DNA of 64,000 bases from Stercoripulliclostridium_A sp045577735 (GTDB lineage: Bacteria > Bacillota > Clostridia > Christensenellales > DTU072). The position numbers and the translations under genes were made by a program. Position 1 is the stretch's first letter; each line of letters begins with the position of its first letter. Below, piece by piece: positions 35,553 through 45,132 of this stretch. The notes under the pieces are model-generated. The model made no database searches. It was not told the DNA's origin and saw only the letters and a list, made by a program, of their open reading frames with translations. The stretch spans positions 62,001 through 126,000 of the forward strand of contig JAZNIY010000004.1 in NCBI GenBank assembly GCA_045577735.1. The letters are read 5' to 3'.

Positions 35553-36620
35553 GTGTCTGAAAGAGAATCAAAGCTCAAGGCAGAGGTGCAAAAAATCATT
35601 GATTCCTACAAGGGAAAAAATGTTAAAAGTGTCAATGAAGACGAATTACTAAATAAGCTTGAAAAGCTTGCTTTAGAACCACAAGATATTGAAAATATCT
35701 ACAAGGAACTAGAACAAAATGGTATATCCATTAGTGACCAATCGAGCCTTAAAAACGATCAACTTCTCCAAAAGATTATGAGCGAAGTCAATATTGATGA
35801 CTCCGTTAAAATGTATCTTAAAGATATTGGTAGGTATCCCTTGCTTACCGCAGAAGAGGAATTGGCCTATGCAAAAAGCATGGTAGAAGGTGACGTTCAA
35901 GCGAAAGAAAAGCTTATTAATGCAAACTTGCGTCTTGTAGTTAGTATTGCAAAAAGATACGTTGGAAGAGGAATGGCATTCTTGGACCTCATACAAGAAG
36001 GTAATTTAGGTTTGATGAAAGCCGTTGATAAATTTGATTATACAAAAGGATTCAAATTTTCAACCTATGCAACGTGGTGGATTAGGCAAGCAATAACTCG
36101 TTCAATTGCTGACCAAGCACGTACTATTAGAATTCCCGTTCATATGGTTGAGACTATTAATAAGCTTATTAAGGTTTCTCGTTCTTTGCTACAAACTCTT
36201 GGTAGAGAACCTACGTCGGAAGAAATTGCAGAAGCCATGGGTATTTCTGAAGCTCGTGTAATAGAAATTCAAAAAATAGCACAAGATCCCGTATCTTTAG
36301 AAACTCCTATCGGTGAAGAAGACGATAGTCATCTTGGAGATTTTATTGAAGATACTTCTGCAACAGCGCCAATTGACGCAGCTGAAGCCAATATGCTTAA
36401 AGAGCAAGTAAATGAAATTTTAGGAACGTTGGCTCCTCGTGAAGCTATGGTTCTAATTTTAAGATATGGTCTTCGCGATGGTCGTCCTAGAACCCTTGAA
36501 GAGGTTGGTAAAGTATTTAACGTTACCCGTGAACGTATCCGTCAAATTGAGGCAAAGGCTTTAAGAAGACTAAAACATCCAAATAAAACCAAGAAATTGC
36601 GTGATTTTTTAGATAAATAA
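35553..36620 (+). CDS. rpoD: RNA polymerase primary sigma factor (SigA/RpoD)
   Basis: This is the housekeeping sigma factor. After a short acidic region 1.1-like part, region 1.2 reads DSVKMYLKDIGRYPLLT, region 2 has FKFSTYATWWIRQAITRSIA, and region 4 includes VTRERIRQIEAKALRRLKHP. At 355 residues it matches Firmicutes SigA rather than the longer proteobacterial RpoD. The start is GTG at 35553, preceded by AAAGGAGG; the nearby ATG at 35545 is out of frame. The promoters seen in this window match its expected -35/-10 consensus. Confidence 0.97.
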   Translation: MSERESKLKAEVQKIIDSYKGKNVKSVNEDELLNKLEKLALEPQDIENIYKELEQNGISISDQSSLKNDQLLQKIMSEVNIDDSVKMYLKDIGRYPLLTAEEELAYAKSMVEGDVQAKEKLINANLRLVVSIAKRYVGRGMAFLDLIQEGNLGLMKAVDKFDYTKGFKFSTYATWWIRQAITRSIADQARTIRIPVHMVETINKLIKVSRSLLQTLGREPTSEEIAEAMGISEARVIEIQKIAQDPVSLETPIGEEDDSHLGDFIEDTSATAPIDAAEANMLKEQVNEILGTLAPREAMVLILRYGLRDGRPRTLEEVGKVFNVTRERIRQIEAKALRRLKHPNKTKKLRDFLDK

Positions 36621-36622
36621 TC

Positions 36623-37261
36623 GTGATTAAACTAGATAAAAGACTCTCTTCTATTTTAAGTGAAATTAGTGGCAAGGTGTTGGCTGATATTGGGTGTGAC
36701 CATGGAAAATTATTGGCAGTAGCCTTGCTTGATGGAAGATGCTTAAAAGCTATTGCTGGGGATATTAGTGCAGAAAGTTTAAGTAAGACAATTTCACTTG
36801 CAAAAGAACTTGGTCTAGAAGATAGAATAGAGTTTAGGGTTAGCAACGGCTTTGAAAAGATTGGTGAAAACTTAGATACTGCTGTAATTGCAGGACTTGG
36901 TGGATATGAAATAAGAGATATTTTATCTCAACAATTGCCTGAAATTAAAAGATTAGTGCTTTGTCCTCATCAAAATGCCATGATAGCAAGGCGTGCCTTA
37001 AACCAAATTGGATACGGAGCAATAAAAGATTACGTTATCAAAGAAGGACGTAAATATTATCAAATAATTGTTGCTGAAAAAGGATTTGAAGCGTATAAAT
37101 CCGAAGAATTGCGTTTTGGCAAAAATACGCCATCTTGCGATGATTATTATGATATGCTAAAGAGTAGAAAAAGTGTTATTGAAAATCGTTTTTTAGGTAA
37201 AAGGATTCCTAAAGGCGAAATGGAAGATGAATATCAGGAGATATTGAGATGCCTAAAATAA
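36623..37261 (+). CDS. trmK: tRNA (adenine-22-N1)-methyltransferase TrmK
   Basis: TrmK methylates A22 of tRNA in Gram-positive bacteria. The N-terminal KLDKRLSSI leads into the SAM motif VLADIGCDHGKL, followed by VIAGLGGYEI and LCPHQNA, all typical of the COG2384 family. At 212 residues it is complete. The start is GTG at 36623, two bases after the sigma factor stop, with no strong binding site, which suggests coupled translation. The rpoD-trmK-nif3 order is a Firmicutes hallmark. Confidence 0.93.
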   Translation: MIKLDKRLSSILSEISGKVLADIGCDHGKLLAVALLDGRCLKAIAGDISAESLSKTISLAKELGLEDRIEFRVSNGFEKIGENLDTAVIAGLGGYEIRDILSQQLPEIKRLVLCPHQNAMIARRALNQIGYGAIKDYVIKEGRKYYQIIVAEKGFEAYKSEELRFGKNTPSCDDYYDMLKSRKSVIENRFLGKRIPKGEMEDEYQEILRCLK

Positions 37262-38022
37262 AAGACGTAGTTAAAATTCTTGAAGATTTTGCACCTTTGG
37301 AGTTACAAGCAAGTTATGATAATAGTGGATTATTCTTTGGCGATTATCAATGGGATCTAAAAGGTGTGTTAATTACTCTTGACACTTCGGAAGATGTTGT
37401 AAAAGAAGCAATTGAACTGGGGGCAAACTTGATTATTGAGCATCACCCTAGTGTATTTATGCCAATTAAAAAAATTGATTTGACTTATCCCAAACATAAG
37501 GCGATAGCTTTGGCAATTAAAAATGATATTGCCATTTATAGCGCACATACATCTGTTGACTTTGCCGTTGGTGGATTAAATGACAGAGTGATGGAATTGC
37601 TTGGTTGCGTGAGTTATGATCAATCTAATGGAAATGCAAGCGACATGAGAATAGGTAAGCTTAGCAAAGCAGTTAAATTAGGTGCTTTTGCTGATTGTGT
37701 TGCCCAAGTCTTTGATGATAAACACGTTGCTTTTGTTGGTGACAGTAACAAGCTAATATCAACGATAGCAGTTGTCAACGGTGGAGGTGGTTCCCACGAA
37801 GGAGCGTTAGTTGAAGCAAAAAACGCTGGAGCAGACGTATTTGTTTCTGGGGATTTTAAATATAACGTTATTAGATTTGCTAAGGACTTGGGCTTTCCCG
37901 TAATTATTGTGGGACATTATAATAGCGAAGTACCTTTTTTAAATCTAATTAAAGAATTATTAATTAACAACGACATATGTAACGTACATAGTGCTAATAC
38001 TTGTACGAATCCATTGAATTAG
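37249..38022 (+). CDS. Nif3-like dinuclear metal centre protein
   Basis: This is a member of the conserved NIF3/YqfO family (GTP cyclohydrolase 1 type 2-like). The metal ligands are in EHHPSVFMPIKK (His-His) and SAHTSVDFAVGGLND, with a late GHYNSEVP. ASYDNSGLFFGD replaces the usual WDNxGL box. At 257 residues it is the short form without the central YqfO domain. Biochemical function is not established. It overlaps trmK by 13 bases. Confidence 0.9.
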   Translation: MPKIKDVVKILEDFAPLELQASYDNSGLFFGDYQWDLKGVLITLDTSEDVVKEAIELGANLIIEHHPSVFMPIKKIDLTYPKHKAIALAIKNDIAIYSAHTSVDFAVGGLNDRVMELLGCVSYDQSNGNASDMRIGKLSKAVKLGAFADCVAQVFDDKHVAFVGDSNKLISTIAVVNGGGGSHEGALVEAKNAGADVFVSGDFKYNVIRFAKDLGFPVIIVGHYNSEVPFLNLIKELLINNDICNVHSANTCTNPLN

Positions 38023-38030
38023 GAGTAAAT

Positions 38031-38732
38031 ATGGATATTGAAAAGATTTTAGAGTACCAAAAATTAGATTTTGTTCTTTATAAGGCAAATAGGGATTTTG
38101 CCAATAGTGAAGAAAACAAAAGAGCACAAATGTTTCGTAAGTTGAGAAATGATTTAGCTGAAAGTTTAATTAAACTTGACAAGGAAACAGGAGAAAACTT
38201 TAGTGAAATAGACAAAGCGATAGGCGCATTTGAAAATTTCATGAAAAAGTATAAGGTTGCTACGATTAATGGAGCGAAAACCATTGAACAAGCAGATAGA
38301 ATAGATGAAACTATTAACACTTTGATAAGTGAACTTGCTACAATTCAAAAGGACATTCAACAAGGCTTTAATCGTTTACAAGAGATAGAGTCTAAAGATG
38401 CAAAAGAAGCAAAACAAAAGCTCACTAAGGTTTTGGCTGAGTTGAAGAATGCAGAAATAGTTAGAAATGAAAAAAGAACAGAAATAATTTCTTCCATTTC
38501 TCAAGAAGGTGCTGCTTTAAATAAAATGCAGGCAGAATTAGATCCTGATGATTTGAAACTATATAACAAAGTAAAGAGTGCCGTTAATAGAATGCCTTGT
38601 GTGGTTGAATATCGTGATGGCAATTGCCTCGGATGTGGTATAGAAATTAAATCGGAAGTTGATTCTAAACTTCAAAAAGCCGGGGATATCGCAGAATGTC
38701 CGCATTGTAGGAGAATCGTATATAAAAAATAA
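38031..38732 (+). CDS. Zinc-ribbon coiled-coil protein (COG1579/CT398-like)
   Basis: This 233-residue protein has long heptad-rich helices (about 20-180) and ends in a C4 zinc ribbon, CLGCGIEI...CPHCRRIVY. That arrangement fits the COG1579/CT398 family, often encoded after nif3. TAGGAG directly before ATG 38031 defines the start. Relatives have been linked to secretion or sigma-54 partners in Chlamydia, but a role here cannot be assigned. Confidence 0.78.
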   Translation: MDIEKILEYQKLDFVLYKANRDFANSEENKRAQMFRKLRNDLAESLIKLDKETGENFSEIDKAIGAFENFMKKYKVATINGAKTIEQADRIDETINTLISELATIQKDIQQGFNRLQEIESKDAKEAKQKLTKVLAELKNAEIVRNEKRTEIISSISQEGAALNKMQAELDPDDLKLYNKVKSAVNRMPCVVEYRDGNCLGCGIEIKSEVDSKLQKAGDIAECPHCRRIVYKK

Positions 38733-38771
38733 ACCATCAAACACCATCATATAATAAACATAGGAGAAGCT

Positions 38772-39554
38772 ATGTTGTTTTATAAAATGAATGGTTTGGG
38801 TAATGATTACATATTTATTGATAGTTCAAAGTGCCTTAAACAAGATTTTGAATATCTTAAAAGAAACATACGTGCATTCACAATAAAACTTTCTGACAGA
38901 CATTTTGGGGTTGGTGGCGATGGCGTTGTTTTGCTTGAAGAGTCCAAGATGGCGGACATTAAAATGAGAATTTTTAATGCGGATGGATCAGAGGGCAACA
39001 TGTGTGGAAATGCTCTAAGATGTATTGGAAAATTGCTCCATGATGGAGCGAATAAAATTCGGAATGAGTACTACGTTGAGACACTTTCCGGCATAAAGTT
39101 GATTGAGATATTGAATAATGACACGTACGAATCTTTGGTTCTAACACGAATGGGAAGGCCAAAGCTAACTAGTATAAAAGATAACGTTGAGTTTTATGAT
39201 ATTGGAAATAAGCACGCAGTCTTTTATACTGAAACACTTGATGATTTTACTATCGAGAAAGCAAGCGTTCTTTCTAAAACATTTGACGTAAACGCTGAAG
39301 CCGTCACTATTGATGGTGAAAGTATTAAGATGAGAGTGTGGGAAAGAGGCAGTGGGGAAACGCTTGCGTGTGGAACGGGAGCTACTTGCGTTGCGCAGTC
39401 TATCTTTGAAAAAGGGTTATTCAAAAAAAGTGAGTTAGAAATCTTTCTCAAAGGTGGGTGCTTAGTTGCTTTAAATGATAAAGAGGGGATTAGTCTTATT
39501 GGTAAGGCGAACTTAAATTATATAGGAGAAATAAACTTAAGAAACTATGGTTAA
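38772..39554 (+). CDS. dapF: Diaminopimelate epimerase
   Basis: The enzyme converts LL- to meso-diaminopimelate for lysine and peptidoglycan. The two catalytic cysteines are in MCGNALRC (Cys78) and ACGTGATC (Cys200). MNGLGNDYIFID opens the protein, and DRHFGVGGDGVVLL is also typical. At 260 residues it is complete. It overlaps dapL by eight bases; together they form the short aminotransferase route to meso-DAP. Confidence 0.96.
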   Translation: MLFYKMNGLGNDYIFIDSSKCLKQDFEYLKRNIRAFTIKLSDRHFGVGGDGVVLLEESKMADIKMRIFNADGSEGNMCGNALRCIGKLLHDGANKIRNEYYVETLSGIKLIEILNNDTYESLVLTRMGRPKLTSIKDNVEFYDIGNKHAVFYTETLDDFTIEKASVLSKTFDVNAEAVTIDGESIKMRVWERGSGETLACGTGATCVAQSIFEKGLFKKSELEIFLKGGCLVALNDKEGISLIGKANLNYIGEINLRNYG

Positions 39555-40731
39555 AATTAATAAGAATTATAATTCATTAAAAGAAAGTTACTTGTTTTCA
39601 ACAACTGCTAGAAAAATAAGAGAATTTCAAGCAGCAAATCCAGATAAGCCTGTTATTAAAATGGGCATTGGCGACGTTACAAAGCCTTTGACACCATGTG
39701 TTGTAAAAGCACTTGAAAAAGCAAGCGCTGAAATGGGTGTGTCGGAAACTTTCCACGGTTATGGTGATGAGCAAGGATATGCTTTCTTAAGAGAAGCAGT
39801 GCAAAAATACTACAAGAAGATTGGTAACGTTTCTATTGATGCTGATGAGATATTTATTGCAGATGGAGCTAAAAGCGATTTAGCGAACTTTACAGATTTA
39901 TTCTCTAATGATAACGTTATTGTGATACCCGACCCAGTGTATCCTGTTTATTTAGACAGCAACGTTATGCTAGGAAGGGAAATCGTATACATAGAAGGAA
40001 ATGAAGAAAATGGTTTCTTGCCCATGCCTTACGAAGGCCTCAAGGGAGATATAGTATATCTTTGTTCTCCTAATAATCCCACTGGTGCAGCATATAATCG
40101 CGAGCAATTAAAGACTTGGGTTGAATACGCAATTAAAAACGATATGCTTATTTTATATGATGCTGCTTATGAAGCATTCATTGAAGATAAGAATTTACCA
40201 AGATCTATTTATGAAATTGATGGGGCGAAACAATGTGCTGTTGAATTTTGTTCATTGTCAAAGACTGCCGGCTTCACCGGAACACGTTGCGGTTATACCA
40301 TCGTGCCTAAAGATATCATTATAGAGACGAAGTCTTTAAACAAAATGTGGTTACGTCGTCAAACAACTAAGTTTAATGGAACTTCTTACATTGTTCAAAG
40401 AGGTGCTGAAGCTGTATTTAGCGATGAAGGAATTAATGAATGTTATAACAACATTGCTTACTATAAAGAAAATGCAAAAATTATTGCTAAAGCATTAGAT
40501 GAAATTGGTGTATGGTATACTGGTGGTATAAACTCTCCATACGTATGGCTTAAATGCGGTATGGATTCTTGGGAATTCTTTGATTTATTGCTAAATGAAG
40601 CTCAAGTTGCAGGTACTCCCGGTTCAGGTTTTGGTAAGTGTGGTGAGGGCTATTTTAGATTGACAGCTTTTAATACAAAAGAAAACACCATCGAGGCAAT
40701 GGAAAGAATAAAAAGGATTTTTAAAAAATAA
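39547..40731 (+). CDS. dapL: LL-diaminopimelate aminotransferase
   Basis: This PLP enzyme converts tetrahydrodipicolinate directly to LL-diaminopimelate, bypassing the succinylase or acetylase steps. The PLP lysine is in SLSKTAGFTGTRCGY at about Lys239. LCSPNNPTGAAY and the late SGFGKCGEGYFRLTAF segment, with KMGIGDVT near the N-terminus, support DapL. It is 394 residues long. The dapF-dapL pair ends at a clear terminator. Confidence 0.94.
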   Translation: MVKINKNYNSLKESYLFSTTARKIREFQAANPDKPVIKMGIGDVTKPLTPCVVKALEKASAEMGVSETFHGYGDEQGYAFLREAVQKYYKKIGNVSIDADEIFIADGAKSDLANFTDLFSNDNVIVIPDPVYPVYLDSNVMLGREIVYIEGNEENGFLPMPYEGLKGDIVYLCSPNNPTGAAYNREQLKTWVEYAIKNDMLILYDAAYEAFIEDKNLPRSIYEIDGAKQCAVEFCSLSKTAGFTGTRCGYTIVPKDIIIETKSLNKMWLRRQTTKFNGTSYIVQRGAEAVFSDEGINECYNNIAYYKENAKIIAKALDEIGVWYTGGINSPYVWLKCGMDSWEFFDLLLNEAQVAGTPGSGFGKCGEGYFRLTAFNTKENTIEAMERIKRIFKK

Positions 40732-40787
40732 GTTAATGAAAATGCGATAAAATCGGTATCTTAAGATACAAAACAGCGATCAATTTT

Positions 40788-40820
40788 AAGCGAATGTATA
40801 TTTTTTACATTCGCTTTTTA
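40788..40820 (+). terminator. Intrinsic terminator after dapL
   Basis: AAGCGAATGTA (40788-40798) and TACATTCGCTT (40806-40816) form a perfect 11-pair stem around a T-rich loop, followed by a T-rich run. It separates dapFL from lacZ. Confidence 0.9.
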
Positions 40821-40857
40821 TTTTGTAATAGGACCAAAAGTTAAAAAATAAAATATA

Positions 40858-40886
40858 TTGCTTTTTGCGCGCGCGTGTGATATTAT
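40858..40886 (+). promoter_or_regulatory. lacZ promoter with alternating CG spacer
   Basis: TTGCTT (40858-40863), 17 bases, TATTAT (40881-40886), with TG one base before the -10 (extended -10). The spacer contains GCGCGCGCG and then TGTG, striking in AT-rich surroundings. A TATAAT at 40884-40889 is an overlapping alternative. The same spacer motif is found at the helicase promoter (57399-57427). No catabolite-response element was seen. Confidence 0.75.
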
Positions 40887-40917
40887 AATAATATAACTCT
40901 AAAATAGGAGAAAAATA

Positions 40918-43900
40918 ATGAAAGATTTTTGGCGTAAAGCTCGAATATATAACGTAAATAGTATTGAAAGGTATGCTTCAGGTTTTCCATATGACCAAGA
41001 CAACAAGCCTAAAGTTGTTTCTTTAAATGGGGAATGGGATTTTAAATATTGTCCTACTGTTGAAAACATTCCAGTAGGATTTGAAAAAATCGGAGCTGAT
41101 TTAAATGGCTTTGATAAAATCTCAGTTCCTTCTGAATGGCAAATTAAAGGATATGATACACCCATTTACACAAACACTAATTATCCTTATGCGTTAGAAT
41201 CAAAATTTTTGCCAATGATTCCTCACGTTTATGGCCATTTAAATTCGGTTGGATGTTATTCAACTAATTTTAACGTCGAGGCAAATGGGGATAATGTTTT
41301 CATACGTTTTGGTGGCGTAGGAAGTTGCGCTGAAGTTTATGTTAACGGTGAATTCGTTGGTTATTCAGAAGACACCTTTGATTTCCAAGAATATGAAGTT
41401 ACAAAATTTGTTAAAGAAGGAGTTAACAAGTTAGCCGTAGTTGTATATCGTTATTGTACGGGGAGTTATTTGGAAGATCAAGATATGTGGCGTTTGTCAG
41501 GTATTTTCCGCGACGTTGATTTAATATATAAGCCAAAGGTTGAAATATCCGACATGTACTTTTATTGTGATTTTTCTGATGATTTTCGCAATGCTACTTT
41601 AAATGGGAAATTGAATATTTTTGCAAATGGCCAATCGTTAAACAATCCTGTTTTAAAGGTTTCTATTGTTGATTACAATGGACAAGAAGATGCTATTTTT
41701 GAGGGAACATACAAATTAAATTCTTTATCAAATGGTGATAAGATTATTTTTGATTTAAAAGAAAAAATATCAAACTTCCGTTTGTGGTCCCATGAACAAC
41801 CTAATCTTTATGCAATCGTAGTAGAACTTTTAGATAATGAGTATTTTGTTGATAAAAGAGCCTGTTCATTTGGCTTTAGAAAGGTAGAAATAGTTCCTAT
41901 GCTTGCAGGGGAAGGCCCGTTTATTCTTCTTAATGGCAAACCTGTTAAATTTGCTGGCGTAAATCGTCACGAATTCCATCCCGAGTATGGTCATGCCGTT
42001 CCTGTTGATTTGATTGAAAAAGATATTATTCTTTGTAAGAAAAATAATATTACAGCTATCCGCACTTCACATTATCCAAATCAACCGGCTTTTTATGAAT
42101 TGTGTGATAAATACGGTGTTTTAGTTATTTGTGAAAATAACTTAGAAACTCACGGATTGAGCTTGATTATACCTAGAAGCAATAAAATGTGGACGGAACA
42201 ATGTTGTTACCGTATGCGTAATATGGTTAATACTTTCAAGAACCATCCATGCATAGTATCTTGGTCACTTGGTAATGAATCTGGTAGGGGCAAAGCGTTT
42301 ATGGCAATGAGAAAAACTGCGCTTGCTATTGATAACACCCGTTTTATTCATTATGAACAAGATTTTAAACTTGAAGTAAGCGATGTTCTTTCCGAAATGT
42401 ATGCTCATTATGAAAAAATGGAACCTATCGGTAAGAATAAACCAATCTGGCATGGTTCATATATGTTCTGCCCTACAGGGTGGCCAATGAGTCCGGAAAG
42501 ATATCGTGATAAACCATTCATACAATGTGAATACGCGCATGCTATGGGTAATAGTTTGGGTAATTTTTCCGATTATTGGGATGAGTTTAAAAAATATGAT
42601 AGATTGGCTGGTGGTTTTATTTGGGATTTCGCCGATCAATCAATTAAAGTTGTACAAGAAGACGGCACCGTTGAATGGAGATATGGTGGTGACTTCGGTG
42701 ATAAGCCTAATGATTCTAACTTTGCATTTAATGGTATAGTTAGGGGTGATCGTTCACCAAATCCTGCTCTTTTTGAAGTAAGAAAACAATATCAACAAGT
42801 GGATATTGCTTTGGTTGATAATAAAATCAAGTTCTACAATAGATATTTGTTTACCAATCTTGACGAATTCAAATGTAAATTGGAACTACTGATTGATGGT
42901 GTACATACCGATGAGACAATCATTAATGATCTACCATCTATTTCTACTGGTGAAATCGGTGACATTAACTTGCCGTTAGATCTTGAGTTCGGTAATAGCG
43001 AGGCCTCTCTTGTTGTAAGTTTAATAACTAAAAAAGATGAATTATTTGAACAAGCCGGACGCGTTGTTGCGTATGAACAATTCACACTTAATAAAAAAGA
43101 TTTATCTTTAAGCGAAGTAAAATTGCCAAGCACATATAATGAAACAAACGTTGAAGTTGTTGTTGCTTTTGGTAAATGTAGAGCGATTGTTGACAAGAGA
43201 ACCGGCCAAATTATTAGTATTGAAATCAATGGTGAAGAAAGATTGAAGGAGCCTTTCCGTTTGAGTTTCTATAGAGCGGTTATTGACAATGATAGATTGC
43301 CTCAAGTTCCACCTTTTATCTCAAAATTAATTATGGGACTTGACAAGTTTAAAAATGCTCAAGCAAAATTGAGGGTTCGTAGAACAAATATATACGTTTC
43401 AGATGGAAAAGTACACGTATCTATAGAGTGGAGAATGCCCTACGTTCGTGAATTACGTACCATTTATATTTTCAATGGTGATGGAAGTATAGACGTTGAA
43501 TTGAGTTTGATACCAAAAGCAGAGATGGAGAGATATGGATTCACTTTTGCTTTAAGAGATGGTGTAGACGGCGTTCAATTCTTTGGTAAAGGACCTCATG
43601 AAAATTATTGTGATAGGGCAACTGGTGCGATTACAAAAGTATATGAAGGTGTAGCAGAAGACTTTTTGCACGATTATTTGTATCCTCAAGAAAATGGCAA
43701 TCATACTGACGTTCGTTGGTTGAGGATAGGTGGAAATCGTGGTGTAGAAATACTAGCAAATGAAAAGCCTTTTGAAGCAAGTGTTCATCCATATACCCTA
43801 GAAATGCTTGACAATGCAAAGCATTTGCACGAGTTAGAAGGTTTGGATTATTTAACCGTAAATATTGATGGACGTCAACGTGGCGTAGGCGGGGATACTC

Positions 43901-43983
43901 CGGCAATGGCTTGCTTGAAACCACAATACAAGATTTTGCCGAGGAAACAACAAAGCTTAAAGATAAGAATAATTGTTAAATAA
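40918..43983 (+). CDS. lacZ: Beta-galactosidase, glycoside hydrolase family 2 (LacZ type)
   Basis: The enzyme hydrolyses beta-galactosides. At 1021 residues it matches the five-domain LacZ form of E. coli. The acid/base glutamate is in SLGNESGRG (about Glu454), and the nucleophile is in QCEYAHAMGNS (about Glu538). VNRHEFHPEYGH and IRTSHYPNQPAFYELCD are conserved active-site segments, and a C-terminal Bgal_small_N domain is present. There is no signal peptide, so it is cytoplasmic. No sugar permease of a standard lactose type is adjacent. AGGAG before ATG 40918 is clear. Confidence 0.95.
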   Translation: MKDFWRKARIYNVNSIERYASGFPYDQDNKPKVVSLNGEWDFKYCPTVENIPVGFEKIGADLNGFDKISVPSEWQIKGYDTPIYTNTNYPYALESKFLPMIPHVYGHLNSVGCYSTNFNVEANGDNVFIRFGGVGSCAEVYVNGEFVGYSEDTFDFQEYEVTKFVKEGVNKLAVVVYRYCTGSYLEDQDMWRLSGIFRDVDLIYKPKVEISDMYFYCDFSDDFRNATLNGKLNIFANGQSLNNPVLKVSIVDYNGQEDAIFEGTYKLNSLSNGDKIIFDLKEKISNFRLWSHEQPNLYAIVVELLDNEYFVDKRACSFGFRKVEIVPMLAGEGPFILLNGKPVKFAGVNRHEFHPEYGHAVPVDLIEKDIILCKKNNITAIRTSHYPNQPAFYELCDKYGVLVICENNLETHGLSLIIPRSNKMWTEQCCYRMRNMVNTFKNHPCIVSWSLGNESGRGKAFMAMRKTALAIDNTRFIHYEQDFKLEVSDVLSEMYAHYEKMEPIGKNKPIWHGSYMFCPTGWPMSPERYRDKPFIQCEYAHAMGNSLGNFSDYWDEFKKYDRLAGGFIWDFADQSIKVVQEDGTVEWRYGGDFGDKPNDSNFAFNGIVRGDRSPNPALFEVRKQYQQVDIALVDNKIKFYNRYLFTNLDEFKCKLELLIDGVHTDETIINDLPSISTGEIGDINLPLDLEFGNSEASLVVSLITKKDELFEQAGRVVAYEQFTLNKKDLSLSEVKLPSTYNETNVEVVVAFGKCRAIVDKRTGQIISIEINGEERLKEPFRLSFYRAVIDNDRLPQVPPFISKLIMGLDKFKNAQAKLRVRRTNIYVSDGKVHVSIEWRMPYVRELRTIYIFNGDGSIDVELSLIPKAEMERYGFTFALRDGVDGVQFFGKGPHENYCDRATGAITKVYEGVAEDFLHDYLYPQENGNHTDVRWLRIGGNRGVEILANEKPFEASVHPYTLEMLDNAKHLHELEGLDYLTVNIDGRQRGVGGDTPAMACLKPQYKILPRKQQSLKIRIIVK

Positions 43984-43985
43984 AA

Positions 43986-45131
43986 ATGATTGGTTTAGTC
44001 CTAGAAGGTGGAGGCGCTAAAGGCGCCTTCCACGTCGGAGTCTTAAAAGCACTATATGATCGTGGATATGAGTTCCAAGGCGTCGCTGGAACATCAATTG
44101 GTGCTATTAATGGTGCGTTGGTGGCGCAAGGGGACTTTGATCGCCTTTACGATTTATGGTATACGGCGACCCCTTCGCTTCTTTTTGACTTTGACGAGAA
44201 CATGGTTTCTAGGATTCTAGATAACGACCTTGACAAAACTGTATTTAAATACATATTCCAAACAATTAAATTGTTGTTTGCTTCTAAAGGTGTCTCTCTA
44301 GATAAAGCAAAAGACCTTTTGGATAGGTTGATTGATGAAAAAAAATTAAGAGCTTCTAATATTGACTTTTGTTTAGTGACGGTTGAACATAGTGATGATT
44401 GGAAGCCTTTAGTTTTGTTTAAGAATGATATCCCTAATGGTGAAATAAAAGATTACATATTAACTAGCGCGTATTTGCCAATTTTTAATAGGGCAAAAGT
44501 TGATGGGAAGATGTTTATTGATGGCGGTATGTATGATAATTGCCCAGTTAATCCGTTGATTTATAGAGGATTTGATGAAATCATAGCCATTAGAACAGGC
44601 GCTAGAATGCCCTCCCAAAAAGTAATCGATAGATCTGTTAAAGTAAGTTATATTGATCCAAGCGAGCCTTTAGGAAAATTGCTTGATTTTAGAACTGATA
44701 GAATTAGATATAATATTCAACTCGGATATTACGATGGACTAAGGTATACTGATAATTTACTTGGTCTTAAGTACTATATTAGAAGACCCAGTTATAAAGA
44801 TTTTATAAATTTTATTGAAAGTCTTAGTTTTCACACCTATGCAGAATGGTCCGAATTGTTAAATACAAAAGGTAACAAACAAAGCATTTTCTCAAAACTA
44901 GTAGAAACAGTTACGGAAGAACTTGATTTACCATGGGATTTGTCAAAAGAAGACGTTTTTATTGCAATGATAGAAAAATTCGCATCTGAATTAAGCTTAG
45001 AAAAATTTAAGATATATGACCTTGGTGAATTCTTTAATAAGGTGAAAGAAAGTTGGAAATATACTTCTTTTACTCGTTATGATAAAACTTTTTTGCTTGT
45101 AGACGCAGTAATGAAATATTATGGAGATTAA
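43986..45131 (+). CDS. Patatin-like phospholipase
   Basis: This is a lipid acyl hydrolase with a Ser-Asp dyad. The oxyanion motif is LVLEGGGAKGAFHVG, the nucleophile lies in GTSIG (about Ser37), and the aspartate is in IDGGMYDNCPVNP (about Asp179). The C-terminal 150 residues have no clear domain and no membrane segment. At 381 residues it resembles RssA/YlbK-like patatins. Only two bases separate it from lacZ, so the two are co-transcribed. The lipid substrate is unknown. Confidence 0.9.
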   Translation: MIGLVLEGGGAKGAFHVGVLKALYDRGYEFQGVAGTSIGAINGALVAQGDFDRLYDLWYTATPSLLFDFDENMVSRILDNDLDKTVFKYIFQTIKLLFASKGVSLDKAKDLLDRLIDEKKLRASNIDFCLVTVEHSDDWKPLVLFKNDIPNGEIKDYILTSAYLPIFNRAKVDGKMFIDGGMYDNCPVNPLIYRGFDEIIAIRTGARMPSQKVIDRSVKVSYIDPSEPLGKLLDFRTDRIRYNIQLGYYDGLRYTDNLLGLKYYIRRPSYKDFINFIESLSFHTYAEWSELLNTKGNKQSIFSKLVETVTEELDLPWDLSKEDVFIAMIEKFASELSLEKFKIYDLGEFFNKVKESWKYTSFTRYDKTFLLVDAVMKYYGD

Positions 45132-45132
45132 T

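Noticed and set aside
40820..40917. Catabolite-response element or LacI-type operator near lacZ
   Set aside because: No TGNAANCGNTNNCA-like match was found; the CG tract does not fit the cre pattern.
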